In this document: positions 54,273-63,663 of the stretch, piece by piece
How positions within the stretch are numbered: position 1 is the first letter of the stretch
Layout: every line of letters starts with the position of its first letter
Source: Methanohalobium evestigatum Z-7303
GTDB lineage: Archaea > Halobacteriota > Methanosarcinia > Methanosarcinales > Methanosarcinaceae
Direction of reading: 5' to 3'
DNA: 64,000 bases
NCBI RefSeq assembly: GCF_000196655.1
Contig: NC_014253.1
Coordinates: 1,567,423-1,631,422 of the forward strand
Translations under genes and position numbers: made by a program
Notes under the pieces: model-generated
Databases searched by the model: none
What the model was told of the DNA's origin: nothing
What the model saw: the letters and a program-made list of their open reading frames with translations, nothing else

Positions 54273-55301
54273 TTATTTGGGTTTGTATACATACGCATCG
54301 ACTACTACATGATAAACCCCGGGTGAATATTTTTTAATCGTGTGATGTCCACAGATTTGTGCTGTTTTTCCAAATTCAGAGGCAACATTTTTTATCCTTG
54401 AAACTGGTCTTTCATAAAGACGGTTTTCAGGGACTGTTTCATGATAATGAAGCATACCACCAGACTCTTTGAGCGCTTTTATTCCGTATTTCAAATAATA
54501 GTGTGTTGTTCTGACATAACCCATCAAAACTCGGTCTGCTGTATTCTCTGGTGTATATAGACTGCAATCACCACAAACAGGAATTACCGTATCATCGACA
54601 CGGTTTAGATTTATGTTTTCCTGTAAATACTTAAAGGATATCGGATTTATCTCAATAGAAATGAGTTTTGTGCGTTTAGAATGCACTGCCATAGGTATGG
54701 AAAAATACCCAATACCTGAAAACATGTCCACAACCAGTTCATCTTCTCCAAGTTTGCTCATCCGCTGGCGCTCATCCAGATTCCCTTTTGAATACATTAT
54801 GTCTGCTACATCCAGTTTGAAGTAACACTGGTTTTCTTTGTGTATGGTTTCAGTTTCATTTCCAATAATAAGTTTTCTTTTGGGTCTTCTAAACTGTCCC
54901 TCTATACCAAAATCTTCTACTACCGACCTACACTTAGGATACATTTCAAGAAGTGTATAGGCAATTGTTTTTTTTCTGTGTTCAAGTTCTTCAGGTATTC
55001 TCACAATAATTACATCACCCAGAACCTGCCACCCTGTTGGAAGATATTGAAGTTCAGCTTTTGGGATATATCCGCTGAGCTTTTCTTTTAGTGAACTGGT
55101 TACTGGTTTATAATACTCCGGTTCATCCTGTTCAATAATTTTATAACCGTCCACATCATCATTAACCGGAATTTCGAGGTATTTGTCAGGATATTTTTTG
55201 CTTCTTTTGATTTTCCTAGTTCTGTCAAGTAAATTTTTTTCAGAAAGGTAACAACGGACAGTTTCGACTTTTTCTTTTGGTATAAGGATTGCTTTGTTCA
55301 T
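54273..55301 (-). CDS. tRNA wyosine-pathway Trm5/Taw2 family transferase, probably Taw2
   Basis: 342 residues. The N-terminal domain is followed by a Rossmann SAM domain: motif I 'LVVDMFSGIGYFSIPMAVHS', 'LISIEINPISFKYLQENINL' and 'DRVLMGYVRTTHYYLKYGIK'. Trm5 has an N-x-P motif at that last place; 'GYVRTTHYYLKYG' and 'GMLHYHETVP' fit Taw2, which transfers the aminocarboxypropyl group of SAM to 4-demethylwyosine in tRNA-Phe. The distinction from Trm5 is by motif only. Confidence 0.78.
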   Translation of the reverse strand: MNKAILIPKEKVETVRCYLSEKNLLDRTRKIKRSKKYPDKYLEIPVNDDVDGYKIIEQDEPEYYKPVTSSLKEKLSGYIPKAELQYLPTGWQVLGDVIIVRIPEELEHRKKTIAYTLLEMYPKCRSVVEDFGIEGQFRRPKRKLIIGNETETIHKENQCYFKLDVADIMYSKGNLDERQRMSKLGEDELVVDMFSGIGYFSIPMAVHSKRTKLISIEINPISFKYLQENINLNRVDDTVIPVCGDCSLYTPENTADRVLMGYVRTTHYYLKYGIKALKESGGMLHYHETVPENRLYERPVSRIKNVASEFGKTAQICGHHTIKKYSPGVYHVVVDAYVYKPK

Positions 55302-55361
55302 AAATACCTCATTCGAACAATTGCGAACTTTTATATAGAGTGTAAATTATTTATTATTACG

Positions 55362-56099
55362 ATGATTTATGGGAATCGTACAACTCTTTTTTCAAACGGA
55401 AACGGATTTGTTGCATTAAATACCCCGGTAAAAATTAAAGTTTTGGAATTACTCGAATCAGGTCCAAAATCTTTTGATGAAATCGTTAGGTATACAAATA
55501 AAGCAAAATCTACGATATCTGTACATCTCAACGACCTGAGGCAGTACAATCTTATAAAAGAAACATCCGATGATAATGATAAACGCAAAAAAGCCTATCA
55601 TCTAAACTGCCAACTTATTGCATATTCTTAGCAACCACTGGCCAAACACTATCATAATGTCTTACAGGTTTTTGGGTCTGCATTACCTGATGACCGCCGG
55701 TTTTTAAAACACGTATTTCAGGCTTTAAGGTTTGGATTTGAGTCGCATGGTATCGATTATGAACCTGTCATTAAAAACATTGGTAAAGACATAGGAACAA
55801 ATCTGTCCGATAATTTTGAATCGAACAGTTTAAAAGATTTGCTTGATGAAATTGCGGTATTCTGGAGTAAAAACGGACTGGGTGAAATCAATATAAACAA
55901 TATTAACCCGCTTGAGATTGTTATTAATAACTGTTTTGAATGTTGTTCTGTGCCACCTGTTGATAAAAAACTATGTTCTTTCAGTGCGGGTCTATTGGAA
56001 GGTATAATTACCGGCAATACAGGAATAGGGGGCACTATAAAAGAAACTGAATGTCAGGGCAGTGGTCATAATCACTGCATGTACAAAATGATAAAGTGA
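55362..56099 (+). CDS. ArsR-type HTH plus V4R-domain regulator with in-frame amber codon
   Basis: A 245-codon frame with one TAG at codon 90 (55629-55631). Residues 1-89 are a winged helix ('VKIKVLELLESGPKSFDEIV', 'TISVHLNDLRQYNLIKETSD'). After the TAG the same frame continues 'QPLAKHYHNVLQVFGSALPD', then 'GGTIKETECQGSGHNHCMYK', the C-terminal V4R motif. The two halves are clearly one protein of a methanogen regulator family. No intact gene in the window uses TAG as stop, so it may be read as pyrrolysine; a nonsense mutation is the alternative. Its TGA lies at the right end of TnpB copy 4. Confidence 0.7.
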
Positions 56100-56215
56100 A
56101 TTACTCCTCCCTTTTGGGAGGAGCTTCCTGTTTCATAGTTTGTTCTAACGAACACAACTCCACAGGCTCTACCCCTCATCCCGAAGGTGAAATTAGATTC
56201 TGTCTATCCAGTGCG
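56098..56215 (-). ncRNA. Putative omega RNA, copy 4
   Basis: Conserved with copy 2 from 'ACCTTCGGGATGAGGGGTAG' through GAAACAGGAAGC, with a different but equally well paired terminal hairpin. The scaffold may outlive its dead tnpB and be used by the copy-2 protein. The adjoining guide would be antisense to the 3' end of the V4R gene. Confidence 0.5.
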
Positions 56216-57293
56216 AATTTTTTAATATTAACTGATGCGTTGATGTCTCTATCATGTTCCGTTTTGCAGTCAGGACATTCCCATTCCCTGTCTTTAAGTT
56301 CCAAATCCTAATGATAATATCCACATACATGACAGATTTTGCTTGATGGATCGAATCGTCCTATCTTGATGATATTTTTACCATACCATTCTGCTTTATA
56401 TTCCAATTTCTGTACAAAACTACTCCATGAAGAATCGGTTATATGTTGTGCAAGATTATGATTTTTCAGCAGTCCTTTTACATTCAAACATTCCAGTGCT
56501 ACAGCTTGGTTCTCGCTTATCAACCTGGAACTTAACTTATGCTGGAAATCTTCTCTCTGACTGCTTATTTTTTCATGGTACTTGGCTATCTGATGTTTCA
56601 GTTTCCTGTAATTATTAGAACCTTTCTTTTTTCTGCTGAGCCTTTTCTGTAATACCTTTAATCTTTCAATCGAATTTTTCAGGTATCTGGGGTTGCCGAT
56701 TTTTTCACCGTCGGATGTGACAGCGAAATCTTTGATTCCTACATCGACTCCTATAGTATTATTTTGGTCGAATTTATATTTTTGTGGTAATTGTTTGTCG
56801 TCATCGACTAAAATACTGATATAATATTTCCCGTCGGTGTTCTTTTTATAGTCGCAATCCTTTGTTTACCATCAAACCTTCTATGCAGCCTTGTCTTTAT
56901 CCAGCCGATTTTAGGTATGTATACTTTATTATTCTCAAAATCGACTTTATACCATTGAGGAATAGGGAAAGATTGAACAGGGTTTTTCTTGGATTTAAAC
57001 TTTGGAAAACCTGATTTTTCTCTGAAAAACTTGGTGAAAGCATTTTCAAGATTAAGAGTGGCTCCCTGTAATGATTGTGAGTTAATCTCTTTCAACCATT
57101 CATAATCATCTTTTAATACCCTTATTCGTTTGTTCAATTCAAATCTTGATATAGCTTTACCATCCTATTCATAAGATTTGATTTTGTTCTCCAGAGCCCA
57201 GTTGTATATGAACCTACAAGCTCCTATATGTTTTGCTATTAACTCCTGTTGTGTTTGATTTGGATACATACGGTACTTGTAGGCTTTTAACAT
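56162..57293 (-). pseudogene. tnpB: tnpB (copy 4), two ambers and a frameshift
   Basis: Homologous to copy 2 throughout. Lesions: CAG to TAG at 57165-57167 ('KSYE*DGKAIS'), a 1-base deletion near 56828-56833 after 'RTPTG', and CAG to TAG at 56308-56310 ('CGYYH*DLELKD'). The deletion makes it inactive even if TAG is decoded. Confidence 0.9.
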
Positions 57294-57421
57294 ATTACAG
57301 TAATTATTATTTGTCATTATTATATGTTATGTTAAATGTGGTTCAAGAGTGTATATCGCATTCATCTTCCAGCTTCGCAGGGAGTCTTCTGCGATATTTG
57401 GGATAAAAACCGATATTAAAA

Positions 57422-58111
57422 TTATCCATTACCTACAACCACACCAAGGTCAGATATTAAAAGTTTACCTATTTCTGCAACTATTCCCGGACCATCTGTA
57501 TCCTCACGACATACTATTGCATGTTCCATCACACCCAGACGTTCAACCCCGTATATATCCTTGCCGTGCCCTTTCTTTTTAATAGCTGATTTTAATTCCG
57601 AACGGGTTGCTGAATTTGCTATAACTCTATCTGTACTGGATTTTTTCCAGTCCCACCATAGGTCGATTTGTTTTTTTGTAAAGCGTGCTTTTGGATTTTC
57701 TGAATTATCTGTAACATCAACTGATACCGGTAGATAAGGAATAATCCCGAATCTGGATGCAATCTGTTCTACATTACCTGTACCGAGAGGTTTCAAATGG
57801 CTTTGTGGAATTGATAATTCTACACCTACATTAACTAGTATCCTTTCAGATTTAATTGACTGGATGTATCCCCTGTATTCTTTACCGGGTTCAACTTCAT
57901 CCACAGGAGTATTGTATTTACTTACAAGATAATTTGCAGAAAATTCCTCATCTTCACCGGAAAGATCCACCTGAACCCAACCTTCCAGAGTAGCGGATAC
58001 ATCTACGGATACCTCCAGTTCTTTAAGGTCATTATAAATCATATCTTTTATAGAATGAATCGCACGCTCAGTATTTCTGTATATGTGAAGAAGTAGTATT
58101 ACAGACCTCAT
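57422..58111 (-). CDS. DUF2110 family protein
   Basis: 229 residues. 'MRSVILLLHIYRNTERAIHS' opens the family; 'VEPGKEYRGYIQSIKSERI' looks like an S1-type beta barrel and 'RFTKKQIDLWWDWKKSSTDR' is helical. DUF2110 is archaeal and of unknown function, perhaps nucleic-acid binding. Usually next to a wHTH gene, as here (11 bp away). Confidence 0.8.
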   Translation of the reverse strand: MRSVILLLHIYRNTERAIHSIKDMIYNDLKELEVSVDVSATLEGWVQVDLSGEDEEFSANYLVSKYNTPVDEVEPGKEYRGYIQSIKSERILVNVGVELSIPQSHLKPLGTGNVEQIASRFGIIPYLPVSVDVTDNSENPKARFTKKQIDLWWDWKKSSTDRVIANSATRSELKSAIKKKGHGKDIYGVERLGVMEHAIVCREDTDGPGIVAEIGKLLISDLGVVVGNG

Positions 58112-58122
58112 GGCTAATCCTT

Positions 58123-58725
58123 TTATTGACCTTGATTGATAATATTATCCAGACGCTGTCTTGTATCATTTAATGTTATAATTGCTATATCATCTACCGG
58201 ATTCTGAGATGATTCTATCTGGTCTTCAAGTTTTTTAATATCCCTTTTAAAGGGTCCCAATTTGCGAGCTATAGCATCACTATCTTCATTATTATTGGAT
58301 AATTCTTCATAAATATTTTCTATTTTCAAACGCAGGTTTACTACTTTGCTGTTTATGGATTGAACTTTCTGACTCTCAGATTCTTCACTGGATTGTGATT
58401 CACTATTTTGAAAAGTACTTGAAATGTTGTTAGCTGGACTATTTTCTTCAGTTTCATTTTCAAGTTTAAGGATTAAATTTTTCAGGGCGTTTACAACATC
58501 CATTCCTCTGTCTGTAAGTTCAACATATTTAACACGTCCATCCATCTTAAACTGTACGAGTCCACAATCTTCCATTTTGGACAGGATTTTGGTTGTATGA
58601 GCAAAAGTAGAATTAATCTCCTTTGTTATTACAGATGCATAGGTTCTTTCAAATGACCATATCGCAAGCAAAGCAAGTGTTGGTTTTTCCTGTAAGAACA
58701 GATTTTCTGCATGTTTTTCAGCCAT
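58123..58725 (-). CDS. Winged-helix transcriptional regulator with coiled-coil tail
   Basis: 200 residues. An N-terminal MarR-like winged helix ('LALLAIWSFERTYASVITKE', 'TKILSKMEDCGLVQFKMDGR', 'VKYVELTDRGMDVVNALK') is followed by a Ser/Asn/Glu linker and a coiled coil ('INSKVVNLRLKIENIYEELS'). Probably a dimeric DNA-binding regulator cotranscribed with DUF2110. Confidence 0.78.
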   Translation of the reverse strand: MAEKHAENLFLQEKPTLALLAIWSFERTYASVITKEINSTFAHTTKILSKMEDCGLVQFKMDGRVKYVELTDRGMDVVNALKNLILKLENETEENSPANNISSTFQNSESQSSEESESQKVQSINSKVVNLRLKIENIYEELSNNNEDSDAIARKLGPFKRDIKKLEDQIESSQNPVDDIAIITLNDTRQRLDNIINQGQ

Positions 58726-58802
58726 AATGCACTCCTGAATAATCTTAAAAATTGTACTTAACGTATCTATTATATAATTTATTATATATTATTTTCTATA
58801 CC

Positions 58803-59972
58803 TTATCTGGAAAACGATGAATGTACAATATCATTGATAACATCGATTCCGGCATCGGTTTTAAAAGATGTACCACTAAAATGTGTTCTTGAGGCACTAT
58901 AACCGTTTGCTATGAGTAAATCAATCAACCTGTTCATGGACACTGCAGAAACACCCTGACGTTTACAGATAAGGTGCAAATCATAATAAGTAGGATATTC
59001 AAGCTCGTCCCTGCAAAGTGTAATTATTTTTCTGGTGTTTTCTCTTTTATTTAACTGATGGTTATCAATTTCCTGTAATATTTCGTTGCAGAAGTCGGTT
59101 TCATGAAGAGAACCAAGCCACAAAGGTCCCCCAATACTGGTCTTGTTTCCGCATAAAGGACAGTTATTATCTATACTGACAGCGAGTCCATATACAGTTT
59201 TCCTGAAACCGCACTTATCACAGTGGGATATAAAACCCATGTATTTCAGGGCATCATCAGCCCTTTTAGCCCCCTTTTTAACATGTAGATATGTACGTAC
59301 ATAATGCCGGGTTGCATGTGACAAAATCGGTATCATCGCTTTATCATATTTTGCAAATTCCCTTGCCACCTTCCCAAGAAGTATTCGTACACCCATCTCC
59401 CTGTGGTATTCATTGTTAAGGGGTACTGCTGAATATTTTCTGATTCCTGATTTTAAGTGTGCTCCACATAAAGGCGCTGTATCTGTAGCTGTTATTTCGA
59501 GTAAATGTCTGGTAGAATAAATTGCAGATTCCAGATATGGTATAGGTGTCCCAAAGGGGTCAAGGTCTACTATATCATATCTGTTTTCGAATAATAGTAC
59601 ATTGGCATTTTTGGAAAAAACAGTTGTCAGGTCTAAAACATCGTTTAGCTCTGCGTTTTTTAAAATTAATTTATATGCTTCCTCATTCCAATCGTTTAAT
59701 GTAGTGTCTAAACCTGTCTCATTTGATACCCTGATTCCCCGGGCACCAGATGCAGCAAGTGCGTCTGCATATTTTACATCAGAAGGAGCTAATCCATACT
59801 TTGCAGACAATCTTTGTGCAAAAACAGCATTTGCAACTACTGTAATATCTCTGTTCAATTCCATTTCAGGGTTATAAAAAACAGATGCAGAAGATGGAGG
59901 AAACGATGCATCCTGTGGTGGTTCGGGAATCCATATTTTTGTCAACCCTTCTGTGACAGTCTTATAACTCAT
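58803..59972 (-). CDS. trm1: tRNA (guanine-26) dimethyltransferase
   Basis: 389 residues. 'PSSASVFYNPEMELNRDITV' is the conserved Trm1 N-terminus; 'ALAASGARGIRVSNETGLDT' is SAM motif I, 'DIVDLDPFGTPIPYLESAIY' the DPFG motif, and 'CDKCGFRKTV...CPLCG' a zinc site. It makes m2,2G26 in tRNA. Confidence 0.95.
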   Translation of the reverse strand: MSYKTVTEGLTKIWIPEPPQDASFPPSSASVFYNPEMELNRDITVVANAVFAQRLSAKYGLAPSDVKYADALAASGARGIRVSNETGLDTTLNDWNEEAYKLILKNAELNDVLDLTTVFSKNANVLLFENRYDIVDLDPFGTPIPYLESAIYSTRHLLEITATDTAPLCGAHLKSGIRKYSAVPLNNEYHREMGVRILLGKVAREFAKYDKAMIPILSHATRHYVRTYLHVKKGAKRADDALKYMGFISHCDKCGFRKTVYGLAVSIDNNCPLCGNKTSIGGPLWLGSLHETDFCNEILQEIDNHQLNKRENTRKIITLCRDELEYPTYYDLHLICKRQGVSAVSMNRLIDLLIANGYSASRTHFSGTSFKTDAGIDVINDIVHSSFSR

Positions 59973-59995
59973 CTGAAATTAATCAATATCAGGTC

Positions 59996-60484
59996 TTATT
60001 TTACTGTAATGGTTCCGCTCATCCTCTGTGAAAATGGTCTAACACTGAAATTGTACGTACCTGTTTCATTGAAAGTGTATTTGAACGTTTGTCTGTAAAC
60101 TATAGTGGTGTTTTCCCAAAGTCTATCTTCACTTACAAGTGTAAACGGTCTTTTCGGATCATTCTGGAAATTTTGCCAGACCACAGTGTCACCTTTGTTA
60201 ATTTCAACTTCTGAAGGCAATGACGCATAATTCTGTAATCTTATCAATACAGATTCTGGATCTTTAACCGGTGTCTCATTTGCAGTTTCATTGACATCAG
60301 GTGTCACATTAACATCTGTATCATTATCTTCAGGAGGAGTCATGTTGTTTTTTGAATTATTATCAACCGGTGTCGTACCCCCATCTGTTTCATTATCATC
60401 CGGAACAACTTCTCCATTTTCCACACATCCTGCAAATATAAGAGGTATTAAAACCAATATAATAACAATAATTTTAGGCTTCAT
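59996..60484 (-). CDS. Cupredoxin-like lipoprotein lacking copper ligands
   Basis: 162 residues. Lipobox 'PLIFAGCVE', then an Asp/Asn/Thr/Pro linker of about 55 residues, then a plastocyanin-like domain: 'EVEINKGDTVVWQNFQNDPK', 'RPFTLVSEDRLWENT', 'TFKYTFNETGTYNFSVRPFS'. In blue copper proteins the positions hold H-T and C-x-x-H-x-x-M; here they are P-F-T and V-R-P-F-S-Q-R-M, so the two His and the Cys are gone. It is a fold without its usual electron-transfer site. Confidence 0.8.
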   Translation of the reverse strand: MKPKIIVIILVLIPLIFAGCVENGEVVPDDNETDGGTTPVDNNSKNNMTPPEDNDTDVNVTPDVNETANETPVKDPESVLIRLQNYASLPSEVEINKGDTVVWQNFQNDPKRPFTLVSEDRLWENTTIVYRQTFKYTFNETGTYNFSVRPFSQRMSGTITVK

Positions 60485-60537
60485 GTTTACTCCAAAATAT
60501 TAATGATTTTGAAAATTAATAACTTTATTGATTAAGT

Positions 60538-61584
60538 TCAAGTATTTTTCTCCAGTACAGGAATATCACCGTTATATTCAGCCGCCGTCAGAATTTGTAC
60601 CTCTCTTTTCTTAGCAGCTTCCCATACACTGGATGTATGCTCTTTGTAAGATGAATCACGCAGAAGATGGTGGTCATATATCATTATATCAAGGTCGCAG
60701 TTTTTAATTATATCCACCGCATTATCTACACTGCGCTTTAAATCTGTATTACTTAACATATATCCAAGAAGATATGTTGCTGGTCCATCAAGTATTAATA
60801 TATCTGGATTTTCGTTGATTATCCACTGTGCATAGTCCTCTATAATCGGTCCCTGTAAATCCGAAGTATAGAGCAACTTGGTATCACGGTATTCCACAAT
60901 CGTAGATATTAGCCATCCTGTCTTTGAGTATTCTACACCATGAAATAGCGGCTCGCTGAACCTTACTTTGGTATCACCTTTCTGAAAACCGCTACCGTCT
61001 GCAAAATTGACAGCATCAGATTTTACATTTATCCAGTTTGTCTTAGACCATTGACTACTTAATTTTGAAAACCATTTACTACCTTTTAAAATAAAATCCT
61101 CATTTGCCTGCTGATCTCTATAATTTTTGTTTTTTAAGGTTTCAAGTTCATCGAAGGGGTCTTTGAAACTGGTTTTTTTAGGTTTGGTATACTGTATCTG
61201 GTATTTTTCGATTTTACCCAGCCATTTCAGAAACTTTCTTGCACGTTCCCATTGTGAATAATTAATCCATTGATTGGGGTCTTTTACCCAGAGGTTTTTG
61301 CCTTGATAGAGATACCTGGAATTATCATCAACCATTAGATGGTCGTAGTGATAGTGGCTTATAACAACATGTTCTGCATATTTTGAAGCTTTCATAACAC
61401 TTTCTTTTGCCTGGTTAAGATAATCCGATTTAGCAAACTCCGAAATCGGAAAAGTTTTGTGCATTATTGCAGCACCTGGATCGATTATTAAACTCGTATC
61501 TGGTGTTGTTACCAGTGTACAGGTAGATTTTGCCCCCATTGAATCAAACCATACCGGTATAAATTTTATATAACTATTATACAT
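60538..61584 (-). CDS. Metallo-beta-lactamase-fold protein (UPF0282-like)
   Basis: 348 residues. 'HVVISHYHYDHLM' carries the H-x-H-x-D-H motif, 'EPLFHGVEYSKTGW' the next His, 'KLLYTSDLQGPIIEDYAQWI' the bridging Asp and 'IMIYDHHLLRD' the last His. Length and 'CTLVTTPDTSLIIDPGAAIM' fit the archaeal UPF0282 family. Substrate unknown. Confidence 0.85.
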   Translation of the reverse strand: MYNSYIKFIPVWFDSMGAKSTCTLVTTPDTSLIIDPGAAIMHKTFPISEFAKSDYLNQAKESVMKASKYAEHVVISHYHYDHLMVDDNSRYLYQGKNLWVKDPNQWINYSQWERARKFLKWLGKIEKYQIQYTKPKKTSFKDPFDELETLKNKNYRDQQANEDFILKGSKWFSKLSSQWSKTNWINVKSDAVNFADGSGFQKGDTKVRFSEPLFHGVEYSKTGWLISTIVEYRDTKLLYTSDLQGPIIEDYAQWIINENPDILILDGPATYLLGYMLSNTDLKRSVDNAVDIIKNCDLDIMIYDHHLLRDSSYKEHTSSVWEAAKKREVQILTAAEYNGDIPVLEKNT

Positions 61585-61597
61585 AAGTTATCCCTGT

Positions 61598-62830
61598 TTA
61601 GAATGTAAAACCTGATACCCGCAGATAAACAGCCCATATTACAAGTGCAACAAACCCCACCATCACAAGTAAAACATAAGTATACTTGGATATATCAAAC
61701 AACTGCTTTGTACCTGAAAGATTAATAAGGATATTTTTGTTCAATGTACTGATAATACTTGCTATTACAGCGGTTTCTGCTGCTGTTGTAAAAGATATAC
61801 CTCCGTTAACAGCAAGTGTGGTTACAGAAACAGTTACCGCCGCACTGCTGACAAGACCACCGATAGCAGTTGCATAAATTCCTGTTGCTCCTGCAATATC
61901 ATTTGCAAATTTGGCTACTATTAACAGTATTGTAAACCCTGCACCGAATTTAAAAGCCGGACCCAGTGCAAACGGTGAACTTAATTCTAAATGTTCATCC
62001 ACGGATTTGATATTCTTTCTTTTTGATAACGTTGTAAATGAAGATACACCAATTATAGCAAGATGGGGCGGCAGCATTAACAATGCAGTCCTTCCGCTTG
62101 GGTCAACTATAACCGCTATTATTATGTTTCTTACAAGCATTGCTGTATTGGATAGCAGAATACCTATATAGCTAACATCTAATAAAGCAGGTTTATGCTT
62201 TGCTATTGAAGCAAATGCTCCAGCTGAAGCTTCACTATTGACAAATCCGCTTAAAATACCCGAATAATAAACACCTCCATGAGTTCCAAATTTTTTCAGA
62301 AATACATAACTGATAAAACTGATTGCTGACACGAGTACAACTATTAAAATTGCAGATTTCAGATTCAATACACCAAAAACAGGCTGGTCGGGTACAAGTG
62401 GATACAAGATAAATGCCACTGCCAGAAAATGAACAGCACTTAAAATGTCGTCCTCTGAAAGATTTTCCGCGAAAGAGTGAAGCGGTTTTTTCTCAATAAG
62501 TAAAAATGTAATTACTACCGCACCAACTATTGCAAAAAGAAAGTATCCTTTGGCAACCAGTATTCCAAGTATATATGTACTAAAAAGTGCTATCGGACTG
62601 GTTAAACCGTAATGGTTGAAAATGATGTTTTTTGCATAGGCCAAAAAGATACATAACAGTGCAAAAAAAGCAGTTGTAATAAGCAAAAATTCCAAACCGA
62701 CAATCTCTGCTACATATATTGAGAGCATACCTGTTATACTGGTTATAGCAAATGTACGTACACCTGCAAATACCTCACGGTATTTCCTTCGATGTTCGCG
62801 TTCGATTCCCACAAGGATTCCTATTAACAA
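61598..62830 (-). CDS. MgtC/DUF4010 membrane protein
   Basis: 410 residues from TTG 62830, about twelve membrane segments. 'LIGILVGIEREHRRKYREVF' and 'AGVRTFAITSITGMLSIYV' are the MgtC/SapB signature; the second half, with 'GILSGFVNSEASAGAFASI', is DUF4010. The TTG cuts into the first helix. In frame upstream, 'DFLQKLLLSL' continues the helix to ACG 62899, 9 nt after AGGAGGT, with no ATG, GTG or TTG in between, so the real start may be that ACG. Confidence 0.82.
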   Translation of the reverse strand: MLIGILVGIEREHRRKYREVFAGVRTFAITSITGMLSIYVAEIVGLEFLLITTAFFALLCIFLAYAKNIIFNHYGLTSPIALFSTYILGILVAKGYFLFAIVGAVVITFLLIEKKPLHSFAENLSEDDILSAVHFLAVAFILYPLVPDQPVFGVLNLKSAILIVVLVSAISFISYVFLKKFGTHGGVYYSGILSGFVNSEASAGAFASIAKHKPALLDVSYIGILLSNTAMLVRNIIIAVIVDPSGRTALLMLPPHLAIIGVSSFTTLSKRKNIKSVDEHLELSSPFALGPAFKFGAGFTILLIVAKFANDIAGATGIYATAIGGLVSSAAVTVSVTTLAVNGGISFTTAAETAVIASIISTLNKNILINLSGTKQLFDISKYTYVLLVMVGFVALVIWAVYLRVSGFTF

Positions 62831-62927
62831 CGAAAGTAAAAGTTTCTGGAGAAAATCCAGTAACTGTGGGTCGATAGCAAACTCCTGTATCCATTCCGTA
62901 GTAAATTTACCTCCTGATTGTGCATAC

Positions 62928-63575
62928 TTATGCCTTTATAATCTGAACATCTATTTTTGGGGTGGTTTTTTTGTTTATATTAATTAATGCACCATAACCA
63001 TCAGAAGCCATGCCGGGATTTACTATAACTGACTTTCCGTGTTCCATTACACCCCTTGCTTCATGGATATGACCGCAAACAACAAGATCCACTTTGTCCA
63101 TGAATTTTATAATTGATTTGCAACCTACATTTCCTGCAGAAACTTCATCCAGTGTGCAATATGGAGGTGCATGTGTAAGTAATACTGTGATATTACCAGA
63201 TTCTTCTGCACTGTTTACCAGATTTTCCAGGTGCTTTTCAATTTCTTCTTCTTCGAGTTCAAAGGGTGTATTAAATGGTGTAGGATTTGAACCTCCAAAA
63301 CCGATGAAAGTTACATCATCTCTGGTTACAGTGGTATTGTGAAGATTCACATCCAGCCTGTCAAGTACATCAGGAAGAGATACGGGGTCACAGTTACCGG
63401 GTACTGCCAGAACCGGTGCTTCAAACATGCCAACCAATTCTTCAGCCTTTTCATCAGGTCCAAAATTTGTAAGGTCTCCAGCAATCAATATAAGGTCTAT
63501 ATCCCCAGATTTTTGCAAAAGTGGTTCTATTTTTGAATAATTCCCATGAGGGTCAGTAATTGCAAGTATTCTCAT
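62928..63575 (-). CDS. Metallophosphoesterase
   Basis: 215 residues from ATG 63575. 'ILAITDPHGNYSKIEPLL' (D-x-H), 'LILIAGDLTNFG' (GDxx), 'VPGNCDP' (GNxD), 'LLTHAPPYCT' (H) and 'VVCGHIHEARG' (GHxH) are the five MPE motifs. YfcE/MJ0936-like phosphodiesterase with Mn or similar metals. An upstream start at 63608 lacks support. Confidence 0.9.
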   Translation of the reverse strand: MRILAITDPHGNYSKIEPLLQKSGDIDLILIAGDLTNFGPDEKAEELVGMFEAPVLAVPGNCDPVSLPDVLDRLDVNLHNTTVTRDDVTFIGFGGSNPTPFNTPFELEEEEIEKHLENLVNSAEESGNITVLLTHAPPYCTLDEVSAGNVGCKSIIKFMDKVDLVVCGHIHEARGVMEHGKSVIVNPGMASDGYGALININKKTTPKIDVQIIKA

Positions 63576-63663
63576 AATTCCACACTCTTTATTTTTGGCA
63601 CACTCCAAACAGTTAGAAGCACTTAAAGGTATATTTGCAGTTATGCAGCCATATTATATAATT

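Larger units (their letters stand above)
56097..57400 (-). mobile_element. Decayed TnpB element (copy 4)
   Basis: Close DNA relative of copy 2 (nearly every line differs by only a few bases). The right end carries hairpin CTCCTCCC/GGGAGGAG at 56104-56123 and ends TAATTCAC on the minus strand. The left end carries ATATCGCA/TGCGATAT (57353-57397) with an inner CGCAG/CTGCG stem. The tnpB inside is dead. Confidence 0.75.
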
